Counted from the stretch's first letter, positions 45,770 through 54,360 are shown. The stretch: 56,644 bases of DNA from BJGN01 sp041159865 (GCA_041159865.1 JBEAXK010000118.1:1-56644), one strand, 5' to 3'. Translations and numbers: made by a program. Notes: generated by a model not told the origin, from the sequence alone.

Positions 45770-46693
45770 ATGCTCCCAAATTAGATGTGATATTTTGGCC
45801 GTTAACTCATCTAGGTAATAACTTCCAGCTACAGGATCGATCACTTCACCTATGCCGGATTCTAGTTTTAGTATATTGAATATATGCACGAGATGGTTAA
45901 GATGAGGGTGGATATTCATATTCTGAATTTCAAAATATACTTGGTCAGATCCTCCTATACTAGCTGATAATATTTTAGTGGAAGCTTCAATCAAAAATGG
46001 ATCGTTTAAATCTGAGATGTTTAAAACAGAGGTGAATAAAGGAGGTAAAGGCTGAGTATTTTCATAGGATTTTAATAAGTTTCTCCAAACAATTCTTTGT
46101 GCTCTTCCTAATGCGATTTCATATAGATAGTTATCATTTATTGTTCTTGAAAAACAAATCTTTTCCGCAATTATGGTTCGATTTTCACTTCTGGTTTGTT
46201 TTAAAAGGTCAATTCCATTTTTTATCATTTCAATTATCTGATTAATACTATCCTTTTGATTGCTTTTCAAGAGATAGTATTTTATGGAATCTGATCCTGC
46301 TTGTTTAATTTCATTCTGATTTTCGATGAGCCAGTCACACGAGGGAAAATGTTCCTTTAAAGTCAAACATAAATGGTTGTTTTCAGATGATTTCTGAAAC
46401 TTGAATTTTTTAACACTTAATTTTACCAATTCCTCAATTGTTTTTTTACCAAAACTCACTTTATTATTAAAGAAAATGCCTGGTTCCGTACCTAAAATAC
46501 TTTTCCAAAGAATAGGTTTTATTTTCTGAATGGGGTTTTCAGGAAAAATAATAGGAGGCATATTTAAATCACTACGGTAATTATAGAATAAGGAGTCCAG
46601 TGTTTTTCCTTGAAGTTCTTTTAACGCTGCCTTTTCCCAATCATGTTTTGTGGTTTTAATAAAATTTTCATAAAGATTTTTGGATGGACTCAT
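45758..46693 (-). CDS. Shortened methylmalonyl-CoA mutase small-subunit-like protein
   Basis: About 311 residues from the ATG at 46693, which matches mutase N-termini (MSPSKNLYENFIKTTKHDWEKAALKELQGK-type start); a farther ATG at 46771 would add 26 unrelated residues. The body follows the MutA pattern: YNYRSDLNMPPI, a region like ILSASIGGSDQVYFE and DPVAGSYYLDELT. It ends right after that motif, so the rest of the linker and the whole cobalamin-binding domain are absent, and the middle of the barrel is also short (family about 450-620 residues). No mutB, epi or argK/meaB gene is adjacent. Either a separate-domain non-catalytic subunit or a decaying gene. Confidence 0.75.
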   Translation of the reverse strand: MSPSKNLYENFIKTTKHDWEKAALKELQGKTLDSLFYNYRSDLNMPPIIFPENPIQKIKPILWKSILGTEPGIFFNNKVSFGKKTIEELVKLSVKKFKFQKSSENNHLCLTLKEHFPSCDWLIENQNEIKQAGSDSIKYYLLKSNQKDSINQIIEMIKNGIDLLKQTRSENRTIIAEKICFSRTINDNYLYEIALGRAQRIVWRNLLKSYENTQPLPPLFTSVLNISDLNDPFLIEASTKILSASIGGSDQVYFEIQNMNIHPHLNHLVHIFNILKLESGIGEVIDPVAGSYYLDELTAKISHLIWEHLKT

Positions 46694-46798
46694 ATAAAAG
46701 TTTGAATTAAAAACTAAGTTTTCAAATGTAAGGAATTTTTTTTGTGAAAAATCAATGATTTTTATCTTCATACAAAACTTTTATTTTACAGTTATGGT

Positions 46799-46806
46799 TA
46801 TATTTG
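46799..46806 (+). promoter_or_regulatory. Putative -7 promoter box of the isc operon
   Basis: TATATTTG is an exact TAnnTTTG match 43 bases upstream of the iscS ATG; no clear -33 TTTG at the usual distance. Confidence 0.5.
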
Positions 46807-46821
46807 CCAACAAGATTTTCT

Positions 46822-46838
46822 TTTAGATTAAATCTAAA
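46822..46838 (+). promoter_or_regulatory. Palindrome in the iscS leader, candidate operator
   Basis: TTTAGATTAAATCTAAA is a perfect 8+8 inverted repeat around A46830. It lies 15 bases downstream of the -7 box and 11 bases before iscS, a place where a dimeric repressor or an mRNA stem could act. No regulator gene (such as iscR) is in the window. Confidence 0.45.
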
Positions 46839-46849
46839 TAAATAAAATA

Positions 46850-48076
46850 ATGATCAAGGAACCTATGCGTGTTTATTTAGACAATAACGCAACTACACCC
46901 TGTGATCCACGAGTAGTGGAAACCATGGTGCCCTATTTTTATCAAAAACCTGGAAATTCAGCCAGTAGAAATCATCCTTTTGGTTGGGAAGCAGAGGAGG
47001 GTGTGGATTACGCTAGAGAACAAATTGCAGCTCTCCTAAAAGTAGATCCAAAAGAAATTATATTTACTTCTGGAGCCACAGAATCAGATAACCTTGCCAT
47101 CAAGGGTATTTTTGAAATGTACAGATCCAAAGGTAATCATATTATTACCGTAACAACGGAGCATAAAGCAGTACTGGATACCTGTGATAAACTGACTGAA
47201 GCGGGTGCAGAAATTACCTACCTTAAGGTGGCTGAAGATGGATTGATAGACCTTAATGAACTGGAAGCTGCCATTAAGCCCACCACTATCTTAGTATCAG
47301 TAATGTGGGCAAATAATGAGACTGGTGTTATTCAACCTATGAAGGAAATTGGTGCAATATGTGAAAAACATGGTATCCTTTTTATGAGTGATGCAACGCA
47401 GGCAGTTGGTAAAATCCCAACTTATCCAAAAGAAGTAGGTGTACATCTCATGGCATGGACAAGCCACAAAATGTATGGTCCAAAAGGCGTAGGAGCCTTA
47501 TATGTAAGCAGGAAATCACCCCGTGTTAAAGTTACAGCTCAGATGGATGGCGGTGGTCATGAAAGAGGAATGCGTTCTGGTACCTTGAATGTACCTGGTA
47601 TCGTAGGCTTCGGAAAGGCAGCAGAAATCGCTCGTCTGGAAATGCATAGTGATGCTGAAAGATTAAGTAAATTAAGAGATAAATTAGAACGTGAACTTAC
47701 CTCCCGTTTAGAAGAATGTTATATCAATGGTAATGTTGAGCATAGAATGCCTCATGTCACCAATATTAGTTTCAAACATGTTGAAGGGGAAGGTCTAATG
47801 ATGACTTTTAATCAAAATATTGCGGTTTCTTCAGGTTCAGCTTGTACTTCTGCATCCTTAGAGCCCTCTTATGTCTTGGTGGCTCTTGGTTTAGGAGACG
47901 ATTTAGCTCATTCTTCCATTCGTTTTAGTTTAGGTAGATTTACAACGGAGGAAGAAATTGATTTTGCTGTAGAAAAATTGGTCGCGGGTGTTAATCACAT
48001 GAGGGATTTAAGTCCAATCTGGGAAATGTATAAGGAGGGCGTAGATCTTAGTAATGTGCAATGGTCTGAACATTAA
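46850..48076 (+). CDS. iscS: Cysteine desulfurase
   Basis: PLP enzyme that takes sulfur from cysteine and hands it to the IscU scaffold. PLP lysine Lys207 (TSHKMYGPKG), His105 (TTEHKAVL) and the persulfide-carrying Cys332 (SSGSACTSAS) are in the IscS-type long loop. Length 408 and the C-terminal tail fit IscS better than SufS. A second ATG at 46865 is an alternative start. First gene of iscS-iscU-iscA; a -7 box and a 17-base palindrome lie just upstream. Confidence 0.96.
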   Translation: MIKEPMRVYLDNNATTPCDPRVVETMVPYFYQKPGNSASRNHPFGWEAEEGVDYAREQIAALLKVDPKEIIFTSGATESDNLAIKGIFEMYRSKGNHIITVTTEHKAVLDTCDKLTEAGAEITYLKVAEDGLIDLNELEAAIKPTTILVSVMWANNETGVIQPMKEIGAICEKHGILFMSDATQAVGKIPTYPKEVGVHLMAWTSHKMYGPKGVGALYVSRKSPRVKVTAQMDGGGHERGMRSGTLNVPGIVGFGKAAEIARLEMHSDAERLSKLRDKLERELTSRLEECYINGNVEHRMPHVTNISFKHVEGEGLMMTFNQNIAVSSGSACTSASLEPSYVLVALGLGDDLAHSSIRFSLGRFTTEEEIDFAVEKLVAGVNHMRDLSPIWEMYKEGVDLSNVQWSEH

Positions 48077-48108
48077 TCTTATAATCATTATTATAAACTA
48101 ATTATATT

Positions 48109-48522
48109 ATGGCATATTCTGAAAAAGTACTTGAACATTTTCAACATCCTAAAAATGTGGGTACACTCGATAAAAGTAAATCTACAGTAGGAACTGGCTT
48201 AGTTGGGGCACCTGAGTGTGGCGATGTAATGCGTCTGCAAATTGAAGTTGATCCTTCAACACAAACCATTATTGATGCAAAATTCAAAACCTTTGGTTGT
48301 GGTTCAGCTATTGCTTCCTCCTCTTTGGCTACAGAATGGTTAAAAGGTAAAACGATAGACCAGGCTTTATCTATAGATAACATGGATATCGTGGAGGAAT
48401 TAGCTTTACCTCCAGTTAAAATACATTGCTCAGTGTTAGCAGAAGATGCTATTAAAGGTGCTATAGCTGATTATCAGTCTAAAAACGGAATCGCCGTTAC
48501 TGCTCTGGCTTCCTCACATTGA
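48109..48522 (+). CDS. iscU: Fe-S cluster assembly scaffold
   Basis: Scaffold on which [2Fe-2S] clusters form before transfer. The three cluster cysteines are present: Cys37 (GAPECGDVM, with the stabilising Asp), Cys64 (TFGCGSAIASSS) and Cys107 (PPVKIHCSVLAE). The last part of the protein carries the region that chaperones recognise. Length 137 is normal. It lies 32 bases after iscS; a strong hairpin separates it from iscA. Confidence 0.96.
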   Translation: MAYSEKVLEHFQHPKNVGTLDKSKSTVGTGLVGAPECGDVMRLQIEVDPSTQTIIDAKFKTFGCGSAIASSSLATEWLKGKTIDQALSIDNMDIVEELALPPVKIHCSVLAEDAIKGAIADYQSKNGIAVTALASSH

Positions 48523-48532
48523 TTTGTTTAAA

Positions 48533-48566
48533 AGGGGCTATTTTATCCTAAAATAAAATAGCCCCT
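48533..48566. terminator. 14-bp hairpin between iscU and iscA
   Basis: AGGGGCTATTTTAT and ATAAAATAGCCCCT form a perfect stem with a six-base loop (48547-48552). The GC-rich part is at the base and the following bases (AAATAGATAT) are not a U-tract, so it is a poor intrinsic terminator. It may act as a processing or stabilising stem that sets unequal amounts of iscSU and iscA. Confidence 0.6.
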
Positions 48567-48579
48567 AAATAGATATATT

Positions 48580-48906
48580 ATGTTGTACGTAGGTGAATCT
48601 GCAAAATCTAAAATCGAACAAATAAGGGCGGATCAAAATTTACCCGAAGATTTTTTCGTCAGAGTTTCAGTAACAAGTGGTGGTTGTTCCGGTTTAAGTT
48701 ACAAAATGGATTTTGATAATGAAAGTAAACTAAATGACCAGGTTTTTGAAGATAATGATGTCAAAATCGTTACGGACTTGAAGAGTTTTCTATACTTATG
48801 TAACACTACCTTAGAGTTCTCCGGAGGTCTTGATGGTAAAGGTTTTTATTTCAATAATCCTAACGCAGCAAGAACTTGTGGGTGTGGAGAAAGTTTCGCT
48901 GTCTAA
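48580..48906 (+). CDS. iscA: A-type Fe-S carrier protein
   Basis: Carrier or alternative scaffold of the HesB/IscA/SufA family, moving clusters to target proteins. The three conserved cysteines are Cys36 (SGGCSGLSY), Cys100 and Cys102 (TCGCGESF). Length 108 is typical. It follows a 14-bp hairpin 57 bases after iscU. No hscB, hscA, fdx or iscX follows; the next gene is a glycosyltransferase that overlaps its 3' end. Confidence 0.94.
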   Translation: MLYVGESAKSKIEQIRADQNLPEDFFVRVSVTSGGCSGLSYKMDFDNESKLNDQVFEDNDVKIVTDLKSFLYLCNTTLEFSGGLDGKGFYFNNPNAARTCGCGESFAV

Positions 48907-50044
48907 CGTAAATATTGGTTTTGATGCGAAACGTATCTTCCATAATGATACAGGGCTGGGAAATTATAGCAGAACTCTTGTAACCAATTTGCATAAGTTT
49001 TATCCTCAGGTTTTTAATTTTTTCCTTTTTACGCCTCAGTTTTATCCCCAAACATCAGGTCGATATTTTTTAAAATTAAAAAATATTCAAGTTGTATTAC
49101 CCAAAGGTCTAAATGTATTCTTTTGGAGAATTTTTTCCATAGTCAAAGAGTTTAAAAAAAAACAAATTCTTTTATATCATGGACTGAGTAATGAATTACC
49201 CATTGAATGCATTAAATCAGCCAAAGTTAAATGGGTCGTTTCTATCCACGATATTGCTTTTCTCTATAATAAGGATGATTATTCCCTTTTCGACCGATTT
49301 ATACATTATTATAAAATAAAGTATAGTTGCCGTAAAGCAGATTTGATTATTGCTGTCAGCGAATTTACCAAATTAGATATTTGTAAGGTTTTGTCTGTAT
49401 CTCCTGATAAAGTTCAGGTAGTTTATCAAACCGTCCATGAGGTTTTTAAGGCAAAATATATGAAATCAGATATTCAAAATGTTATTAGTGAATATTTTAT
49501 TCCAGAACAATTTTATTTATTTGTGGGAAGTATTACATCTAGAAAAAATTTACTGTCGGCATTAAAAGCCTGGCATTTACTTCCAGAGAAATTTCAGTTA
49601 CCTTTTGTAATCATAGGTAAACCAAACCGGAAATATTTTAAACAAATCAAAGCATTCTTAGCCAATCTACAAAAGGAACAAATTGATAAAATCCTTTTCA
49701 GGAATGTCATAAATGAACACCTTCCATATATTTTCCAAAGTGCATCCATATTTATCTATCCATCTCATTTTGAAGGATTTGGAATACCAGTTTTAGAAGC
49801 CCTTTATAGTGGGATTCCTGTAATAACGAGTAATAAAAGTTCTCTACCTGAAGTAGCAGGGGAAGGTGCTTATTTAGTAAATCCCGATAATGTAATGGAT
49901 ATTCGAGAGGGTATTATTCATTTTATGAGTGATAATGTGGAACGGCAAAATGCCATAAATAAGGGTTTTGAGCACATAAAAAAATTTGATGCCCAGTTGT
50001 TAACCAAACAATTAGTTCATCTTTACCAAGGTTTATTAAATTAA
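48884..50044 (+). CDS. GT4-family glycosyltransferase
   Basis: GT-B fold sugar transferase. The N-terminal half starts with NIGFDAKRIFHNDTGLGNYSR and contains the donor-side motif FYLFVGSITSRKNL; the C-terminal half has SASIFIYPSHFEGFGIPVLEALYSGIPVI, the E-x7-E signature of family 4. No ATG fits the conserved N-terminus: the start is probably GTG at 48884 (23-base overlap with iscA); an ATG at 48830 would overlap by 77 bases. Acceptor and sugar are unknown. No polysaccharide cluster surrounds it. It converges with the PLP-enzyme gene three bases away. Confidence 0.86.
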   Translation: MEKVSLSNVNIGFDAKRIFHNDTGLGNYSRTLVTNLHKFYPQVFNFFLFTPQFYPQTSGRYFLKLKNIQVVLPKGLNVFFWRIFSIVKEFKKKQILLYHGLSNELPIECIKSAKVKWVVSIHDIAFLYNKDDYSLFDRFIHYYKIKYSCRKADLIIAVSEFTKLDICKVLSVSPDKVQVVYQTVHEVFKAKYMKSDIQNVISEYFIPEQFYLFVGSITSRKNLLSALKAWHLLPEKFQLPFVIIGKPNRKYFKQIKAFLANLQKEQIDKILFRNVINEHLPYIFQSASIFIYPSHFEGFGIPVLEALYSGIPVITSNKSSLPEVAGEGAYLVNPDNVMDIREGIIHFMSDNVERQNAINKGFEHIKKFDAQLLTKQLVHLYQGLLN

Positions 50045-50047
50045 AAA

Positions 50048-51313
50048 TTAACTGGTGGCCATCTCCTTTAACGCTGCGATAAAAATATCAAGTTCCCTCG
50101 TTGTGGTATAAATATTAGGTACAATTCGACAACCTTGTACTCCTTGTCCATCAATAGCTACGGTCCAGATTCTATATTTTTTCAAAAGTGTTTCGGCCAT
50201 CAAGGATGTTTTCATTCCTTTTATGCCGACATTGGCTATGCCACAAACTCTATGTTGATCAGAGGGAGTATTTAGGACAATATTTGAAATATTTCGGACA
50301 CTATTGGTCCAATAATTTTGCAAATACCTTAATCTCGCTTCTTTTTTATCTAACCCAATTCGATGTAAATATTCAATGGCATTTCCAATAGCCAGATCAG
50401 TAGCAACAGGATGTGTTCCAGTGTGATTTAATCGTCTAATATTATCCAATGAATAGCCGAAATCACCAAACATAGGCCATAAACTAGGAATTTTTGATTT
50501 ATTGATATACAACATTCCGGCCCCTAATGGAGCTGAAAGCCATTTATGTAAGCTTGAACCGTAATAATCACAATGTAATTCTTTAATATCAAATTGAAAA
50601 TGACCAATGGCATGAGCCCCATCAACCAAAACTTCTACCCCTTTTTTATGCGCCATGTCACAAATTTTTCTGATAGGAAGAATTTGTCCCGTAATATTGA
50701 TGATATGACAAACCATTATCATTTTGGTCTTACTGGTAATGGCATTTTCATAAACAGCTACAATTTCTTCGTCAGATTTAGGAAGGTTCGGCACATCTAT
50801 TATTTTTCTCACGATACCATATCTCTCTTCACATAATCTGAAATGCTCAATCATGGCAAAATAATCTTGATTTGCCATAATGGCTTCATCTCCATTTTCC
50901 CAATGTATCCCACCTATGACAGTATCTAGTGATTCTGTTGTATTCCTGGTTATAATGATTTCTTCAGCATCGCAGTTAATTAAAGAGGCAAGTTGTCCAC
51001 AAACAGCCCTTTTATTATCCCATTGGACTGTCCTCATATAATAAGAACCCTGATAATTAATTTCTCTGATATGGTGAAGATAATCTTCCATAATAGCCTC
51101 AGGCATAAAACAATAATATCCATTTTCAAGATTGATATAATCGGGTTTTAACCTGTATCCACCTCTAATGCCTAGCCAGTAATCTTCATCTGCAGCAATT
51201 TCCTCTGCTGTTTTATCAGAAATGGAAAGATTTAATTTTTCCAGAGTACTAAATAAAGCAGGAGTGCTTAGACCTAAGGCAATGGAATGTTTAAAAAATG
51301 TTCTTTTATCCAT
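50048..51313 (-). CDS. Exported class V aminotransferase-fold PLP enzyme (isopenicillin-N-epimerase-like)
   Basis: 421 residues with an N-terminal export signal (DKRTFFKHSIALGLSTPALF, Tat-like but with KR instead of RR). The fold-type I core has the PLP lysine Lys257 (SSLHKWLSAPLGAGML), Asp231/His234 (VDGAHAIGHF) and NTTESLDTVIGG, as in CefD-like epimerases, cysteine desulfurase-like and kynureninase-like enzymes. There is no active-site cysteine loop, so a desulfurase role is unlikely. It follows the exported acylase by 21 bases and is co-transcribed. Substrate unknown; an amino-acid racemase, lyase or transaminase reaction is possible. Confidence 0.84.
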   Translation of the reverse strand: MDKRTFFKHSIALGLSTPALFSTLEKLNLSISDKTAEEIAADEDYWLGIRGGYRLKPDYINLENGYYCFMPEAIMEDYLHHIREINYQGSYYMRTVQWDNKRAVCGQLASLINCDAEEIIITRNTTESLDTVIGGIHWENGDEAIMANQDYFAMIEHFRLCEERYGIVRKIIDVPNLPKSDEEIVAVYENAITSKTKMIMVCHIINITGQILPIRKICDMAHKKGVEVLVDGAHAIGHFQFDIKELHCDYYGSSLHKWLSAPLGAGMLYINKSKIPSLWPMFGDFGYSLDNIRRLNHTGTHPVATDLAIGNAIEYLHRIGLDKKEARLRYLQNYWTNSVRNISNIVLNTPSDQHRVCGIANVGIKGMKTSLMAETLLKKYRIWTVAIDGQGVQGCRIVPNIYTTTRELDIFIAALKEMATS

Positions 51314-51334
51314 GATATTTGTCTTTTTTAATAA

Positions 51335-53500
51335 TTAGGGATGGTAAGTTCTAATTGCATTTGTTTGAATTTCCTCCTTATAAAAATGCACTTTTTTAAA
51401 TTGCCCTCTGGTATATTTCAGCGATTGATCATTAAAATGGTCCGAATTGGGATTACTTGAAGAGCCACCCGTTACTATGGAATGAGCATTTATTCTGGGT
51501 CCAAATTCAACTACGGCCACAAAACTATTTCCCAAAGAACCATATCTTTTTTTAGTTCCAGCATAGGTTCTTGATCCGAAGGCTGCTAGAGATCCCCAGG
51601 CAGAGGAAGTAAAACTTACGGGAAGACTTACCTTTTGATCATCAAAAACGGGTCTTATATCAGGACTAATTCGTTGAAATCTATTTATTTCTCCCCAGGA
51701 TATTTTCCAGCTTCCAAATTGTTTTGTAAGTTGATTTATGGCATTTTCAAAAGCTGCCTTTTTGTCTGTTACATTTAAATGATTCAAAACATATTCCTCT
51801 AGTTTTAACATTGATTTTGCACCGTAACCACTTTTACTTCTGGCAGTTTCCATAATATTTTCACCATAAAAGATGGCTAAAGTAGTGGCAACGGATAAAG
51901 AATCTCGCTTAAAATTCCAGGTTGCCAGTTCATTTATTGGACCTGTGAGTGTGGAGGGTAAATTTCCTTTGATTGCGTTAATCAAGTCAGGAACAATTTT
52001 AGATAATCCAGGTAAATAGGGATTAAATGCTGCGCTTATTAAACTATCAAGGGTCCATTCCCCTTTCACTTTTTCCAATATATTTATGGCTGCTATACCT
52101 CTGAAATTTTCTTCATCTGGAGCCATATAGCTTGGATATTTAGACTTTATGGGACTAAATTTACCAGAAGCTGTGAAAGGATCAGAATTGCAATTTTGAA
52201 TCCAGCCATTTAAAGGATTTATGATACGAACTAATTCTTTTACATTATGAAAACCTTTCCATTCGGTATTTACAGTCGTACCGTCTAATATACCGCTCCA
52301 ATTATAGGCTAGGTTTCGTTTAGGCATAAAATTGCCATGCCAATAAGCGATATTTCCAGATTGATCTGCAAAAACAGTATTGTTAGACGAATTTGTATTC
52401 AGTTTCATTACAGATTCAAAGGATTTAACATCTTTGGCCTTAGTTCTTAAAAAAGATTGGCTGATGGCTTTAATCTGTTCCGTCATCATTCTGATTGAAA
52501 CCCATTTACCATCTTTTCGGGCAATTATAGGGCCATGGTGTGTAAAATATAAGGTAATTTCCCTAGATGATTTTCCGGTATTTGTCTGATAAAAAATGAT
52601 TTCTTTTCTGGTTTTTATAGGCAACCATTTACCCTCATAAAGATAAAAATAGTCTTTCCCTCTTTTTTCCACTGTTTCATAATATTCATCTGCTACATCA
52701 GCGGCGCTAGAAGTATGCATCCAGCCACATTTTTCATTAAATCCTTGATAAACAAAAAATTGACCCCATGTAACTGCTCCATAGGTATTCAGTCCCTCCT
52801 CACTTACTAAATGAACTTCGGTTCTGAAGTAAAAGGAAGTGTGAGGATTAATAAGAAGCAACGGATAGCCATTTTTAGTTAATTTAGGAGCTATGGCAAA
52901 TCCATTTGATCCAGCTGGTTCCTGTTCCCATTCTGGTATTTCTGGTACATGATAACCCATTCCATTTCCCTCGTAAAAATCTTTTACACCCTGAACTGGA
53001 ATGATGGTTATATTGCCTCCAATACTTCCTTCTGTAAACAATAAGGGCATCCAGGGTTCAAATCGGTTTAAAATTCGAGGTTTTACATTTGGATTTTTAT
53101 AAAGGTAATAATTGATTCCATCTGCAAATCCATTTAATAAATCTTTTAGCCATGCAGGAGATTTTAAATAATTTGCTTTTGCCATTAGGGTATCTGCATA
53201 CATTTTTGCTCTGACATCCTGATAAAAATAAGTTTCACCCAATGATTCTGACAATCTACCTAATGCATCTAAATAATTCTCTTCCACTCGGGTAAAATCA
53301 TCCTCACATTGAGTGAACATTAATCCAAAAACAACATCTGCATCTTTTTTTCCGTATATATGGGGTACACCGTAATTATCTCTGATAATTTTAACATTTT
53401 TTGCTGTATTTTGCCATTTTTCAATTTCAGTTTTTGAAAATGTTTGACCTTTCAAATAAAATGAACCTAAAAGAAAGAGGATGAAAAGGAGTTTGTGCAT
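51335..53500 (-). CDS. Exported penicillin-acylase-family (S45) amidohydrolase
   Basis: Ntn-hydrolase that cleaves amide bonds of acylated compounds, such as N-acyl homoserine lactones, beta-lactam side chains or acyl-amino acids. Signal peptide 1-19 (ending LKGQ). Self-cleavage should release a beta chain starting at Ser198 (PAGSNGFAIAP), the catalytic residue. Other conserved elements: NPHTSFYFRTEVHL, a TNSSNNTVFADQSGNIAYWH block and GWIQNCNSDPF with its beta-chain asparagine. Length 721 is normal. Promoter upstream is weak (TTATTTTG). First gene of a two-gene unit with the PLP enzyme. Confidence 0.9.
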   Translation of the reverse strand: MHKLLFILFLLGSFYLKGQTFSKTEIEKWQNTAKNVKIIRDNYGVPHIYGKKDADVVFGLMFTQCEDDFTRVEENYLDALGRLSESLGETYFYQDVRAKMYADTLMAKANYLKSPAWLKDLLNGFADGINYYLYKNPNVKPRILNRFEPWMPLLFTEGSIGGNITIIPVQGVKDFYEGNGMGYHVPEIPEWEQEPAGSNGFAIAPKLTKNGYPLLLINPHTSFYFRTEVHLVSEEGLNTYGAVTWGQFFVYQGFNEKCGWMHTSSAADVADEYYETVEKRGKDYFYLYEGKWLPIKTRKEIIFYQTNTGKSSREITLYFTHHGPIIARKDGKWVSIRMMTEQIKAISQSFLRTKAKDVKSFESVMKLNTNSSNNTVFADQSGNIAYWHGNFMPKRNLAYNWSGILDGTTVNTEWKGFHNVKELVRIINPLNGWIQNCNSDPFTASGKFSPIKSKYPSYMAPDEENFRGIAAINILEKVKGEWTLDSLISAAFNPYLPGLSKIVPDLINAIKGNLPSTLTGPINELATWNFKRDSLSVATTLAIFYGENIMETARSKSGYGAKSMLKLEEYVLNHLNVTDKKAAFENAINQLTKQFGSWKISWGEINRFQRISPDIRPVFDDQKVSLPVSFTSSAWGSLAAFGSRTYAGTKKRYGSLGNSFVAVVEFGPRINAHSIVTGGSSSNPNSDHFNDQSLKYTRGQFKKVHFYKEEIQTNAIRTYHP

Positions 53501-53523
53501 GATACCATATTTTATTAAATTTG
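53492..53523 (+). promoter_or_regulatory. Promoter (-33/-7) of the GNAT-dapF unit
   Basis: TTTG (53492-53495), a 20-base spacer and TAAATTTG (53516-53523). The -33 element overlaps the first codons of the divergent acylase gene. The box covers the TTG at 53521, so translation begins at the ATG at 53548. Confidence 0.62.
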
Positions 53524-53547
53524 GAATTTAGGCAAAATAAGTTAATT

Positions 53548-54069
53548 ATGAAAATATCTAAGGCTCTTTTATCTGATATTCCTGACATTTGTAAAATAGT
53601 AAACCATGCCTATAGAGGGGAAGAAGCAAAAAAGGGCTGGACTTATGAGTCAGATTTGATTGAAGGAGATAAGAGAACCAGTGAAATGGATCTTTTTTCC
53701 TTAATTTCAAAAGAGGGTGCAACAATCTTAGTGGCAAAAAATGAATTTGAAACTATTGTCGGAACAGTTTTTTTAGAGGTAAAAGAGAGCAATCTGTATA
53801 TGGGAATGCTTTCCGTAGAACCTGTTTTACAAGGTAAGGGAATGGGGAAAATGCTGGTTTTAAATGCCATTGAAATAGGAAAATTGAAAGGATTAAAAAA
53901 TATTCAAATTCAGGTAGTTAATTTAAGGTATGAACTTATTGCCTGGTATGAAAAATTAGGATTTATTCTGTCAGGTAAGAAATTTCCCTTTCAAGTGCCT
54001 GTTGAATTTGGTAAGCCTAAAGTACCTATTCATTTTATTGAAATGTATTACCCTTTAATCGTGGGATAA
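53548..54069 (+). CDS. GNAT-family N-acetyltransferase
   Basis: 173 residues from the ATG at 53548 (MKISKALLSDIP). A longer frame would begin with TTG at 53521 inside a promoter box, so it is not used. The acetyl-CoA binding motif A is clear (YMGMLSVEPVLQGKGMGKMLV) and the C-terminal ELIAWYEKLGFILSGKK matches motif B of the GNAT fold. The substrate cannot be deduced. It is followed at 45 bases by a small membrane-protein gene and then dapF. Confidence 0.88.
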   Translation: MKISKALLSDIPDICKIVNHAYRGEEAKKGWTYESDLIEGDKRTSEMDLFSLISKEGATILVAKNEFETIVGTVFLEVKESNLYMGMLSVEPVLQGKGMGKMLVLNAIEIGKLKGLKNIQIQVVNLRYELIAWYEKLGFILSGKKFPFQVPVEFGKPKVPIHFIEMYYPLIVG

Positions 54070-54114
54070 CTCCATTAACACTATTTCATTATCTTTACAC
54101 AATAATATTAATTT

Positions 54115-54360
54115 ATGGCAAAAAGTAAGGAGGAAATTCAAAAAGAAAAGGTTGAATTTTTGCGTCAGTTTGCTCCTCCATCAGGAAATATATGGGGTTG
54201 GAAATTTTCTTATTTTGGACTTGGTTTAATCCTTTTTTTTACCATTTGGATCGCTTGGCTTCATTATAAAAGAGGAGTCCCCCTTGGCTTTAAAGAACAA
54301 AAAATGGAAGTGAATCCCATGGTTTTGCCTCAAAAAACAGACTCTCTTGGAAATGAATAA
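54115..54360 (+). CDS. Small single-pass membrane protein, unknown function
   Basis: 81 residues: a charged N-terminus (MAKSKEEIQKEKVEFLRQFA), one membrane helix (about 32-50, YFGLGLILFFTIWIAWLHY) and a hydrophilic C-terminus. It fits an N-in topology. No family is recognised. Its last codons overlap the dapF ATG (ATGAATAA), so the pair is translationally coupled. A TATCTTTA near-match to the -7 box lies at 54090-54097. Confidence 0.72.
   Translation: MAKSKEEIQKEKVEFLRQFAPPSGNIWGWKFSYFGLGLILFFTIWIAWLHYKRGVPLGFKEQKMEVNPMVLPQKTDSLGNE

Noticed and set aside
53521..53547. Nine-codon N-terminal extension of the GNAT protein from a TTG
   Set aside because: The TTG overlaps the -7 box TAAATTTG and the GNAT fold begins at the ATG at 53548.
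54347..54352. TTG start of dapF
   Set aside because: The ATG at 54353 couples with the stop of the preceding gene (ATGAATAA) and keeps the full family N-terminus.
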